A stretch of DNA of 18,422 nucleotides from VYFG01 sp964403545. Its GTDB lineage: Bacteria > Pseudomonadota > Gammaproteobacteria > Arenicellales > Poriferihabitantaceae. Within the stretch, counting starts at the first letter, position 1. Each line of letters starts with the position of its first letter. The DNA lies in the NCBI GenBank assembly GCA_964403545.1, contig CAYOGN010000072.1, positions 1 through 18,422 on the forward strand. Direction: 5' to 3'. Of the stretch, positions 1-6,746 are shown in pieces. Position numbers and translations under genes: made by a program. A model generated the notes under the pieces. The model had not been told where the DNA came from. It ran no database searches and worked only from the letters and a program-made list of their open reading frames with translations.

Positions 1-910
1 GCTGCAGATAGTCGGCTACTCCCCAGTGATACTTCAATCCAAGGTCCTGTTTAATCATATTGGCGACGATTGGCGCTACGCCCCCGAGCTGGGCGTGGCC
101 AAAGGCGTCGACCAGACCCTGATCGGACAGAAACTTGCCATTTCGCTCGCGTACACCTTCGGATACTACGACCGAAACGTATCCATACCGGCTTACTTTG
201 CTTTTCACCGCAGCAATAAATTTTTTCCGGTTAAAGGTTATTTCGGGAAACAGGATGATCACCGGTATGTCAGTTTGCGTATCCGAAGCAAGCCCCGCCG
301 CCGCTGCGATCCATCCCGCGTGCCGTCCCATCACCTCAAGTACAAACACTTTGGTTGATGTCTTACACATCGAAGCGACGTCAAAACTTGCTTCACGGGT
401 TGATATCGCAACATACTTTGCCACCGAGCCGAATCCAGGGCAACTGTCAGTATGGGGCAAATCATTGTCAACTGTCTTGGGGATATGGATTGCCTGGATC
501 GGAAATCCCAGTTGTTTGGAAAGCTGTGAAATTTTCAGGCAGGTGTCAGCAGAATCACCACCGCCGTTGTAGAAGAAATAGCCAATATTATGGGCCGCAA
601 AAACGTCCATCAGGCGCTGATATTCGCGTCGATTTTCTTCCAGACTTTTTAATTTGTACCGGCACGAACCAAATGCCCCGGAAGGGGTATGGCGTAACCT
701 GCGAATTGCCCGGATGCTTTCTTTCGAGGTATCGATCAGTTCTTCGGTTAGTGCGCCGATAATCCCGTTATGCCCGGCAAATACTTTACCAATTCGGCCT
801 TTGTGTATTCGCGCAGTTTCAATAACCCCGGCAGCCGAGGCATTAATAACTGCAGTGACGCCGCCTGACTGGGCATAAAAAGCATTTTTAGGCCTTGAAT
901 TCTGTGTCAT
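1..910 (-). CDS. pfp: Pyrophosphate-dependent 6-phosphofructokinase, 3' end beyond window
   Basis: This is the first 303 codons of an open frame that runs off the left edge, so the C-terminus is missing. The product would interconvert fructose 6-phosphate and fructose 1,6-bisphosphate using PPi instead of ATP, in cytoplasmic glycolysis/gluconeogenesis. Visible motifs: N-terminal AQSGGVTAVINAS (13-25) for phosphate binding; NGGGDS (115-120); PKTVDND (144-150) with the catalytic Asp pair; and MGRHAGW (194-200). Lys145 in PKT replaces the Gly of ATP enzymes (PGTIDND). An Asp (D119) occupies the site where ATP enzymes carry the small Gly of GGDGS. Both are recognised marks of PPi use. The start ATG (910-908) directly precedes the conserved N-terminus. 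The small gene at 934-1329 ends 23 nt upstream in the same direction, so they may be cotranscribed. The family call is secure; the phosphoryl donor is inferred from these residues. Confidence 0.93.
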   Translation of the reverse strand, partial: MTQNSRPKNAFYAQSGGVTAVINASAAGVIETARIHKGRIGKVFAGHNGIIGALTEELIDTSKESIRAIRRLRHTPSGAFGSCRYKLKSLEENRREYQRLMDVFAAHNIGYFFYNGGGDSADTCLKISQLSKQLGFPIQAIHIPKTVDNDLPHTDSCPGFGSVAKYVAISTREASFDVASMCKTSTKVFVLEVMGRHAGWIAAAAGLASDTQTDIPVIILFPEITFNRKKFIAAVKSKVSRYGYVSVVVSEGVRERNGKFLSDQGLVDAFGHAQLGGVAPIVANMIKQDLGLKYHWGVADYLQ

Positions 911-933
911 TTTCTACGGTTTGCTATGGTTAA

Positions 934-1329
934 TCATATTGCCTCTTCAGCGCTACCTGAGTTTACACCCTCGCGCTCGTGGTCAGACTGGGTTTGCAGC
1001 ACCGCTGCCACACACTGATCGAGATCATTGTATTCATCAATTCCGGTACCAAATTGCTCCAGCGGCGTGTAAAAAAATTGGGTGCGGTAGGTAAACATCG
1101 CAGTTTTCACAACCACAAAATTAGCGCCACGCTCGTGCCAGAAAACTGTTGGGCAGTTCACCGCGCCGGCATCATCTGGTCCGCTGTCTTTTACGATGAG
1201 CATGATTTCACTGTAGGCGAGACGCAAATCTACATCTTTTCGGTAGCGTTGGGTCAGCAACTGGCGAATTATATCAATTTCACTATGGGTAAAATCGGCA
1301 ATCATATTTAATTGGCGGGGAGTATTCAT
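934..1329 (-). CDS. Hypothetical protein, 131 aa, upstream of pfp
   Basis: I do not recognise the family. The 131-residue product is soluble-looking, with no signal peptide or membrane segment. It has an N-terminal helical stretch (FTHSEIDIIRQLL), a middle that looks like beta strands (residues about 35-95, rich in Phe/Val/Tyr around WHERGANFVVVK), then FGTGIDEYNDLDQCVAAVL, and an acidic, probably disordered tail. That pattern of amphipathic helix plus strands resembles a real small domain, not a chance frame. It lies 23 nt upstream of pfp in the same direction. The start is uncertain: ATG at 1329 and ATG at 1305 (Met9) both lack a clear Shine-Dalgarno; Met9 would still keep the whole putative domain. 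The opposite-strand frame covering the same bases (979-1311) is less convincing. No function is assigned. Confidence 0.65.
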   Translation of the reverse strand: MNTPRQLNMIADFTHSEIDIIRQLLTQRYRKDVDLRLAYSEIMLIVKDSGPDDAGAVNCPTVFWHERGANFVVVKTAMFTYRTQFFYTPLEQFGTGIDEYNDLDQCVAAVLQTQSDHEREGVNSGSAEEAI

Positions 1330-1330
1330 T

Positions 1331-1350
1331 CAATGGCAAACAATGGCAAA
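1331..1350. repeat. Perfect tandem 10-bp direct repeat
   Basis: The ten bases caatggcaaa occur twice back to back, immediately upstream of the minus-strand gene starting at 1329. Ten-base spacing puts both copies on the same DNA face, which would suit a dimeric regulator, but no regulator is identifiable and chance duplication is possible. Confidence 0.6.
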
Positions 1351-1368
1351 ATCGCATTGAACCTGTAA

Positions 1369-1383
1369 CGATCTCTTTGATCG
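1369..1383. repeat. Short inverted repeat in divergent intergenic region
   Basis: CGATC-tcttt-GATCG forms a 5-bp inverted repeat in the 264-bp region between the divergent 934-1329 gene and rpmH. It could be an operator half-site pair. It is short enough to be chance. Apart from this, the tandem repeat at 1331-1350 and the candidate rpmH promoter, I see nothing else in this region. Confidence 0.3.
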
Positions 1384-1531
1384 CGTACATAGTAAAATTA
1401 TGCGCTCTGATGAACGCTATGAAAGGATATCCATTTTACACCTGGATGGAGCAATTTTTCATCCCCGGGATGAATCAGCAGAGAACCATCCCTGTTTATT
1501 GGTACTACCGTATTCTGCTGCCTTATCCGGC

Positions 1532-1560
1532 TTGAAATTTGGCGCTAAACAGGGTAGATT
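1532..1560 (+). promoter_or_regulatory. Candidate sigma70 promoter for rpmH-rnpA
   Basis: TTGAAA (1532-1537) and TAGATT (1555-1560) are separated by 17 bp. This matches the housekeeping consensus at 5/6 and 4/6 positions. It would start transcription near 1567, about 27 nt upstream of rpmH, where a ribosomal-protein promoter is expected. Confidence 0.45.
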
Positions 1561-1593
1561 CCGCAGCCCTTTGAATGACCCCGGAACTTCGTT

Positions 1594-1728
1594 ATGAAGC
1601 GCACTTTCCAACCTAGCGTATTGAAACGCAAAAGAAGCCACGGCTTCCGTGAACGCATGAGCACCCGTGGTGGACGGGCTGTAATTAATGCCCGCCGAGC
1701 CAAGGGCCGTGCTCGCCTGAGTGCCTGA
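1594..1728 (+). CDS. rpmH: 50S ribosomal protein L34
   Basis: The 44-residue product begins MKRTFQPSVLKRKRSHGFR and continues with RMSTRGGRAVINARRAKGR, the near-invariant L34 sequence. It is very basic and at the usual length of 44-46 residues. L34 is a small protein of the large ribosomal subunit that binds 23S rRNA. The start ATG (1594) is preceded by GGAA (1582-1585) at a normal ribosome-binding distance. It heads the rpmH-rnpA-yidD-yidC-mnmE run, a standard bacterial arrangement. Unusually for this locus, the gene on its left is not dnaA but a divergent unknown gene. Confidence 0.99.
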   Translation: MKRTFQPSVLKRKRSHGFRERMSTRGGRAVINARRAKGRARLSA

Positions 1729-1734
1729 TCGTAG

Positions 1735-1756
1735 CGGATCCCATTTTTCGGATCCG
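1735..1756 (+). other. Stem-loop between rpmH and rnpA
   Basis: CGGATCC (1735-1741) and GGATCCG (1750-1756) are perfect inverted copies around an 8-base loop, just after the rpmH stop codon. No T-tract follows, so it is unlikely to be an intrinsic terminator. A processing or stability element that sets different L34 and RnpA levels is plausible but unproven. Confidence 0.5.
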
Positions 1757-1791
1757 GAACAAACCTTATTCTGAGCAGAGGCAGGTCGCAA

Positions 1792-2175
1792 GTGCCGCCA
1801 GATGGGGCGGAATTCAGGCGCCACCACCGTATACTTGAAGGCAAACACTTCAAGTCTGTATTTGATAACCGGTTTCGCCTGCACAGTAAATATTTCAGCT
1901 TTCACCTGCTGCCTAACAACCACAGTTTTCATCGGCTAGGGCTTGCGGTATCGAAAAAAGTCAGCAAGAAAGCGGTACAGCGAAATCGGATCAAACGGCA
2001 AATTCGTGAATCATTCAGGAATTTCCAGTTCATCGCAAAACAACAGGAGAAGGTTGTCGGTTTCGATTTTGTGGTGGTGGCAAAAGCTACTGCGAGCAGG
2101 GCGGAAAACGCCATATTAAAACAGGAACTCGATCATTACTGGGTCAAGGCAAGAGATAAATGCGCAAAATTGTAA
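1792..2175 (+). CDS. rnpA: Ribonuclease P protein component
   Basis: The 127-residue basic protein is the subunit that assists RNase P RNA in trimming the 5' leader of pre-tRNAs. The N-terminal FRRHHRILEGKHFKSVFDN (8-26) matches the family opening, and the signature RNR motif is present in full as RNRIKRQIRESFR (64-76). This is the conserved RNA-binding helix. Length is normal (110-135). No ATG is available at the N-terminus. The likely start is GTG at 1792, with AGAGG (1777-1781) about ten bases upstream; CTG/ATT codons further up are less likely. The C-terminus overlaps yidD by 16 bp, a common arrangement implying coupled translation. It lies 63 nt downstream of rpmH, with a stem-loop between them. 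Confidence 0.96.
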   Translation: MPPDGAEFRRHHRILEGKHFKSVFDNRFRLHSKYFSFHLLPNNHSFHRLGLAVSKKVSKKAVQRNRIKRQIRESFRNFQFIAKQQEKVVGFDFVVVAKATASRAENAILKQELDHYWVKARDKCAKL

Positions 2176-2438
2176 TCAACCTGATCAAGGCATATAAGCT
2201 GCTGTTAAGCCCGTTCCTGGGGCAAAATTGCCGTTTTTACCCAAGCTGTGCGAACTACACTGCCGAGGCCGTTGAGGTTCATGGGGTGATCAGAGGGGGG
2301 TATCTGGGGGTACGAAGAATACTCAAGTGTCAGCCATTGCACGAGGGTGGTTATGATCCCGTGCCTGCGCAAATTTCTTTTTTAGCGGCCTCATCGGCAA
2401 AACCTGTGCCAGAACCTATAAAGCAACCTGGCCCATAA
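2160..2438 (+). CDS. yidD: Membrane protein insertion efficiency factor YidD
   Basis: This 92-residue protein carries the compact YidD signature: LIKAYKLLLSPFLG, then CRFYPSCANYTAEAV (24-38), HGVIRGGYLGVRRILKCQPL, and HEGGYDPVP (61-69). The three conserved cysteines are C24, C30 and C57. YidD is a small, membrane-associated amphipathic protein thought to help YidC/Sec insert inner-membrane proteins. It begins inside the end of rnpA and precedes yidC by 35 nt, its usual position. The last 20 or so residues, after PVPAQ, are poorly conserved and rich in Ala/Pro, as is common for the family. Recognition is firm. Confidence 0.97.
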   Translation: MRKIVINLIKAYKLLLSPFLGQNCRFYPSCANYTAEAVEVHGVIRGGYLGVRRILKCQPLHEGGYDPVPAQISFLAASSAKPVPEPIKQPGP

Positions 2439-2454
2439 TAAATAAATAAATAAA
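2439..2454. repeat. (TAAA)4 tetranucleotide repeat
   Basis: Four perfect TAAA units follow the yidD stop codon and lie 19 bp before the yidC start. The whole 35-bp gap is very AT-rich and contains no clear Shine-Dalgarno for yidC, so unstructured AT-rich leader sequence may serve for ribosome loading. Confidence 0.7.
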
Positions 2455-2473
2455 TTAATCAATCGAATCAACT

Positions 2474-4180
2474 ATGGATATTAGACGCACTATTCTATTT
2501 GGTACACTGGGTCTGGTGTTAGTCATGATTTGGCAATCATGGACCCAGTACCAGACAGAGCACGGCGAGCAGAATGCGACGACATCGGTGGTTGTCGGTG
2601 ACCAGAACCAGAATATTACGAGTAACCTGAGTGAAGATGTGCCGGATGCGCCGCCCGTAGTTACCGAGAGTGAAATGGGTACAGGCACCAGTGCACCGGA
2701 GCAACCGAATGATTCGGACCAGGAGACAAATAAATCCGGACGCCTCATCAATGTAACAACAGACTTGATTCGCGCCCAGATCGATACCCATGGCGGAGAC
2801 CTGATCCGGGTGGAATTACTTGAGCATCCGGTGAGCGTTGACACTCCTGATCAGCCTTTTGTTCTGATGCACCGTGATTCCTCGGCATTGTTCGTTGCCC
2901 AAAGTGGTTTGATTGGTGGCGGTGATCGAGAATATCCTAACCACAACGTTGAATTCTCAACTGATAATTTTAACGTTGATCTGGGCGGCGATGAATCGAT
3001 AAACGTTGTCCTCAACTGGACCGGATCGGATGGCGTGGTGTACCACAAGATTTATACCTTTAACCGTGCCAGCTATCATATTGGTGTTGAATTCCTGGTT
3101 GATAACCAGAGTACCGAAAATTGGGCCGGGTTTTTTTATGGTCAGTTAAAGCAGACCGAAATCGTTCAGCCGGGCTCCATGGGATTTCTTGGTCGCTTGC
3201 CAAGTTATAACGGCGCTGCAATTTATACAGAAGAGGATAAATATGACAAGATTGACTATAGTGAAATCAAGGAAGGACCACTCAATCTGACGACAAACTC
3301 AGGCTGGGTTGCGATGCTACAACACTATTTTGTTTCCGCCTGGTTACCAGAGGGTTCGCCCGGGTATCAGCTATATTCCGGTGTCAGTAAAAATTCTCTG
3401 GCACCGCAATACCGAATAGGATTCAAGCATACCGAACCGGTGAAAATTGATCCGGGTCAAAAAGGGAGGGTTGGCAGCGCACTGTTTGTGGGTCCCAAGG
3501 AACAGGAACGACTAAACGATTTGGGGGTTGAAGGTATTGTGCTGACCGTAGATTACGGTTGGTTGACGGTGGTTGCGGACCCGTTATTCTGGTTATTGAC
3601 CAGAATACATTCTGTGGTACAAAATTGGGGCTGGGCGATTATATTATTAACCATGTTGGTTAAATTAATTTTCTTCCCATTGTCTGCGGCCAGTTATAAA
3701 TCCATGGCCAAAATGAAAAAACTGCAACCACGGCTAAAGACGCTGAAGGAGCGATTTGGCGATGACAAGCAGAAATTTCAGCAGGAGATGATGAAGCTGT
3801 ACAAGACCGAAAAGGTGAATCCCGCCGGTGGTTGCCTGCCTGTATTGGTGCAGATTCCGGTATTCATAGCGCTTTATTGGGTGTTGCTTGAAAGCGTCGA
3901 ATTGCGTCAGGCCGACTGGATCTTCTGGTTCAATGATCTCTCACTGCCGGATCCCTATTATGTCCTGCCCATCATAATGGGCGCTTCAATGTTTGCCCAG
4001 CAATTGCTTAATCCGGCACCAATGGATCCGATTCAAAAGAAAGTAATGATGGCACTGCCTGTTGTATTTACCGTATTTTTCCTTTGGTTCCCCGCAGGGC
4101 TAGTACTGTACTGGGTAGTCAACAACCTTTTGTCCATTGCACAGCAATACTTTATCACTAAAAAGTACGCAGCCACCTGA
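2474..4180 (+). CDS. yidC: Membrane protein insertase YidC
   Basis: YidC inserts and folds inner-membrane proteins alone or with SecYEG. The 568-residue product has the gram-negative layout: N-terminal membrane helix (about 6-22), a large periplasmic P1 domain (about 45-350) including the conserved WAGFFYGQLKQTE-like stretch, and five C-terminal helices. The conserved insertase core is clear: SMAKMKKLQPRLKTLKERFG, KVNPAGGCLPVLVQIPVFIALYWVL, SVELRQADWIFW, and the FTVFFLWFPAGLVLYW helix. The hydrophilic-groove position that is Arg in E. coli (IVRGIMYPL) is Lys here (LVKLIFFPL), as in pseudomonads. The C-terminal tail is short (ITKKYAAT). No Shine-Dalgarno is obvious before ATG 2474, although the N-terminus matches family members. 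The 3' end overlaps the mnmE frame. Confidence 0.98.
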   Translation: MDIRRTILFGTLGLVLVMIWQSWTQYQTEHGEQNATTSVVVGDQNQNITSNLSEDVPDAPPVVTESEMGTGTSAPEQPNDSDQETNKSGRLINVTTDLIRAQIDTHGGDLIRVELLEHPVSVDTPDQPFVLMHRDSSALFVAQSGLIGGGDREYPNHNVEFSTDNFNVDLGGDESINVVLNWTGSDGVVYHKIYTFNRASYHIGVEFLVDNQSTENWAGFFYGQLKQTEIVQPGSMGFLGRLPSYNGAAIYTEEDKYDKIDYSEIKEGPLNLTTNSGWVAMLQHYFVSAWLPEGSPGYQLYSGVSKNSLAPQYRIGFKHTEPVKIDPGQKGRVGSALFVGPKEQERLNDLGVEGIVLTVDYGWLTVVADPLFWLLTRIHSVVQNWGWAIILLTMLVKLIFFPLSAASYKSMAKMKKLQPRLKTLKERFGDDKQKFQQEMMKLYKTEKVNPAGGCLPVLVQIPVFIALYWVLLESVELRQADWIFWFNDLSLPDPYYVLPIIMGASMFAQQLLNPAPMDPIQKKVMMALPVVFTVFFLWFPAGLVLYWVVNNLLSIAQQYFITKKYAAT

Positions 4181-5525
4181 CCGGAGACAGGAGTTCGGCA
4201 ACGATACCATTGTTGCCCTGGCCACGGCTCCGGGTCGCGGTGGGATCGGGATTATTCGCCTTTCCGGTCCCGGGGTGCCGGATATTGCTGTCCAGTTGAT
4301 CGGTAAACTACCGCCACCGCGCTCTGCACACTTAAGCAATTTTCTCGGTCAGGATGGAGTGGTCATAGACCACGGTATTGCACTGTATTTTAACCAGCAC
4401 CATAGCTATACCGGAGAGCCGGTACTGGAACTACAGGGCCATGGTAGCCCGGTAGTAGCGCAAATGATGATTCGCCGCTGCCTCGAACTGGGTGCGCGAA
4501 TGGCGAGGCCCGGTGAATTCAGCGAGCGCGCGTTTTTGTCCGGTCAACTGGACCTGGCCCAGGCCGAAGCGGTAGCAGATTTAATCGAAAGTAGCACCGA
4601 ATCTGCGGCCCGCTCTGCAATCAATACCCTCCAGGGTGAATTCTCCAACCGTATCCATGAATTGGTCGATAATTTGACCGGGCTACGGATATTTGTCGAG
4701 GCCGCGATCGATTTTCCTGAAGAGGAGATAGATTTCCTCGCTGAGCAGCAGGTTGTCCACAAACTGACTCTGTTACAACAGCAGTTTAGCGATCTTGAGC
4801 GTTCGGTGGGTCAGGGTAAGCTATTACGTGATGGATTGCGGGTGGTGCTGAGTGGTGCCCCTAATGCAGGAAAATCCAGCCTGCTTAACCTGTTGTGTCG
4901 TGAGCAACGCGCTATTGTCAGCGATATTCCGGGCACTACGCGAGATGTGCTGGAACAACACCTTGAACTGGAAGGATTACCCATTGTATTGATCGACACC
5001 GCGGGTATTCGGGAAAGCCGGAATGTCATTGAAGTGGAAGGCGTCAGGCGTGCAAGAGAGGCTCAGAAGCGGGCCGACCTGGTGCTGCTGGTCGTGGATC
5101 ATAGTGCGTGCCCTGACCAGACAGTAGCGTCGCTGCAAAAAGAACTGGTCGATATACCGACCCTGATAGTGTTTAACAAGATCGACCTCAGCGGGCATTC
5201 TGCCGGCACCAATGGCAATGAAGTTTTCCTTTCGGTGCTAACAGGCGAGGGATTGCCGGGCCTGATTGAAAGCCTGAAGCAAGCGGCTGGATTCCGTGAA
5301 CCCGATGGTAGCCAGTTTATCGCCCGCCAGCGTCATATTGATGCGCTGGAGCGGGCCAGGCGGCATCTGGATCAGGGAGTGGAGCAGTTGAGTCAGTTTC
5401 AGGCCGGAGAACTGCTGGCTGAGGAACTACGTCTGGCGCAAAAAGCCCTGGGCGAGATTACCGGTGCGGTAAGCAGTGACGACCTGCTTGGATTGATTTT
5501 CAGTTCATTTTGTATTGGAAAATAG
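4137..5525 (+). CDS. mnmE: tRNA uridine-5-carboxymethylaminomethyl GTPase MnmE
   Basis: MnmE works with MnmG to install (carboxymethyl)aminomethyl groups on U34 of certain tRNAs. Visible regions: N-terminal tetrahydrofolate-binding domain from NDTIVALATAPGRGGIGIIRLSG; helical domain; and a G domain with G1 GAPNAGKSS (240-248), G2 DIPGTTRD (263-270), G3 DTAG (287-290) and G4 NKID (347-350). The C-terminus ends in the expected FCIGK with the catalytic Cys. The start is problematic. The only standard in-frame start upstream of the conserved NDTIVA is TTG at 4137, 44 bp inside yidC, giving about 20 extra residues. A good Shine-Dalgarno (CAGGAG, 4188-4193) lies where one would expect it for the normal N-terminus, but no ATG/GTG/TTG follows in frame. 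The 5' coordinate is therefore tentative; the identity is not. Confidence 0.97.
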   Translation: MHSNTLSLKSTQPPDRRQEFGNDTIVALATAPGRGGIGIIRLSGPGVPDIAVQLIGKLPPPRSAHLSNFLGQDGVVIDHGIALYFNQHHSYTGEPVLELQGHGSPVVAQMMIRRCLELGARMARPGEFSERAFLSGQLDLAQAEAVADLIESSTESAARSAINTLQGEFSNRIHELVDNLTGLRIFVEAAIDFPEEEIDFLAEQQVVHKLTLLQQQFSDLERSVGQGKLLRDGLRVVLSGAPNAGKSSLLNLLCREQRAIVSDIPGTTRDVLEQHLELEGLPIVLIDTAGIRESRNVIEVEGVRRAREAQKRADLVLLVVDHSACPDQTVASLQKELVDIPTLIVFNKIDLSGHSAGTNGNEVFLSVLTGEGLPGLIESLKQAAGFREPDGSQFIARQRHIDALERARRHLDQGVEQLSQFQAGELLAEELRLAQKALGEITGAVSSDDLLGLIFSSFCIGK

Positions 5526-5606
5526 CAGAAATCGAACTTATCCAGGCAAATTGCCAACTATTCGCGAATCATTGTTTATAATAGCCCACTGATTTTTAAC
5601 CAAAAA

Positions 5607-5635
5607 TTGACTCGATGACCCAGTGGATTTATCTG
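5607..5635 (+). promoter_or_regulatory. Candidate promoter for the ExbB/ExbD-like gene pair
   Basis: TTGACT (5607-5612) and a weak TATCTG (5630-5635) stand 17 bp apart in the 171-bp gap after mnmE. The -35 is strong and the -10 weak. It would start transcription near 5642, some 55 nt before the channel gene. Confidence 0.35.
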
Positions 5636-5661
5636 TTGTGGATAAAATCCAGCGGTTTTTT
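5624..5661 (+). terminator. Possible weak terminator after mnmE
   Basis: TGGATTTATC and GATaAAATCCA form a 10-bp stem with one bulged A and a 7-base loop. GCGG and then six T residues (5656-5661) follow. The stem is AT-rich and the T-run is displaced by four bases, so termination would be partial at best. It overlaps the candidate promoter and the DnaA box here, so only some of these can be real signals. Confidence 0.3.
5637..5645 (-). promoter_or_regulatory. Perfect DnaA box (TTATCCACA on the minus strand)
   Basis: TGTGGATAA on the plus strand is the exact complement of the high-affinity DnaA box TTATCCACA. Two weaker relatives lie in the same gap: TTATAAACA (5573-5581, minus strand, one mismatch to TTATNCACA) and TTATCCAGG (5538-5546, two mismatches). 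The binding site itself is a sequence match; any role in initiation or in regulating the downstream genes is inference. Confidence 0.5.
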
Positions 5662-5696
5662 CGGGCGTTCCATTATTCTGTTGGCGGGCTCCGTAT

Positions 5697-6725
5697 ATGG
5701 CGAATACTCAAACAATTACCACTAATTACACCAGAAGTGTGTTGATACAGATGCTGCTGGTGCTGGCAACTCTCATCATCGTCATTGCCTGGCAATGGGA
5801 CGTTTTTCAGCAGATCTATGTCGACAACCAGGTAAATGCGGTTGGCTGGGCTATTAATGGGAGTATCGTTTTTTTGTTTGTGTCCGGTCTGGCTCAGTTG
5901 GTTATCCGGTTTTCTGAATATCGATTCCAGGAGACCGCGCTCAATCGTTTTCTGACCAATATCCGCCGTGATGATGACCCGCTGATGGGGGTCGGGCAGA
6001 ACTGCATGATCGCGGAGCGTTATGTGACCCTGGGGCAGCTCAACCGCCGCCGTGCCCGAATTAATCACAATGCCCTGGCAGCAACTCTGCATGCCACTGA
6101 GTCAAGCCGCAACAGTTACCTCAAGTTTGTTCAGAGCGTACTGGTACTGACGGGTGTTTTTGGAACCATTGTATCGCTTTCTATTTCGTTGCTTGGTGCC
6201 TCGGATATTCTCCAGTTTGGTACCCAGGGAACAAGCAGTAGTGATGGCATGGGAACCATGATTTATGGTATGTCCACAGCGCTTTCAACCACCATGACGG
6301 CGATCATTGCCTATCTGATTTTTGGCTATTTCTATATCAAACTGACCGACACCCAAACCTACCTTATCAGTCGCGTCGAAGAAGTTACCGCGACCACCTT
6401 GTTACCCCATCTGCAATCAATTCAGGACAAGGTTACAATGGATTATTCCGACAGCATTCGGGGCGCAACAGAACTCATGCAGCGTTTCGATCAATCGCAA
6501 AAAGTGTATGCTAATTCCGCTCTGCTGCTGCAAAGCTCAATCGAACAGTTTGCCGGCAACTTCAAGCCGGATCTGGCGGACAGCAATCTTGAAACCAGTC
6601 GACAGATGCTGCAGTTACTGCAGGAAATCAGTGAAAAACAACACGAGGCCACGGCCAGACAGGAAGTCGCACTGAAACAGGTTATTGTCCTGTTAGAGGA
6701 AGGATTCCGTTTACCACACAAGTGA
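5697..6725 (+). CDS. MotA/TolQ/ExbB-family ion-channel subunit
   Basis: The 342-residue product has four predicted membrane helices (about 14-33, 50-71, 144-167, 191-214) arranged as in TolQ/MotA: two early helices, a cytoplasmic loop of about 70 residues, two pore helices, then a cytoplasmic tail of about 130 residues with helical character. The pore helices carry the family signature. LTGVFGTIVSLSISLLG (151-167) aligns with TolQ GLFGTVWGI, and GMSTALSTTMTAIIAYLIF (191-209) with the ALIATA helix. Thr157 and Thr199 fall at the pore threonines of TolQ/ExbB. These proteins form pentameric channels whose ion flow drives a partner dimer. That partner is almost certainly the next gene, 21 nt downstream. 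It is not a plain TolQ or ExbB: the tail is longer, and no tolR, tolA or tonB is adjacent. Family is confident; the work it powers is unknown. Confidence 0.85.
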   Translation: MANTQTITTNYTRSVLIQMLLVLATLIIVIAWQWDVFQQIYVDNQVNAVGWAINGSIVFLFVSGLAQLVIRFSEYRFQETALNRFLTNIRRDDDPLMGVGQNCMIAERYVTLGQLNRRRARINHNALAATLHATESSRNSYLKFVQSVLVLTGVFGTIVSLSISLLGASDILQFGTQGTSSSDGMGTMIYGMSTALSTTMTAIIAYLIFGYFYIKLTDTQTYLISRVEEVTATTLLPHLQSIQDKVTMDYSDSIRGATELMQRFDQSQKVYANSALLLQSSIEQFAGNFKPDLADSNLETSRQMLQLLQEISEKQHEATARQEVALKQVIVLLEEGFRLPHK

Positions 6726-6746
6726 TCTCACACTGATAGAGCACAA

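Noticed and set aside
135..762. Plus-strand frames over the first 760 bases
   Set aside because: They are shadows of the pfp frame, whose motifs on the minus strand are unambiguous.
979..1311. Plus-strand 110-codon frame opposite the 934-1329 gene
   Set aside because: The minus-strand frame is longer, shares direction with pfp at operon spacing, and has a more protein-like composition.
1400..1597. Plus-strand 65-codon frame before rpmH
   Set aside because: It overlaps the rpmH start and candidate promoter, has no recognisable motif and no Shine-Dalgarno; most likely non-coding.
1459..1932. Minus-strand 157-codon frame across rpmH and rnpA
   Set aside because: It is antisense to the secure rpmH and rnpA genes and shows no family features.
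2439..2454. (TAAA)4 as a phase-variation switch for yidC
   Set aside because: Four copies are too few for frequent slippage, the repeat is outside any coding frame or promoter spacer that I can identify, and yidC is essential.
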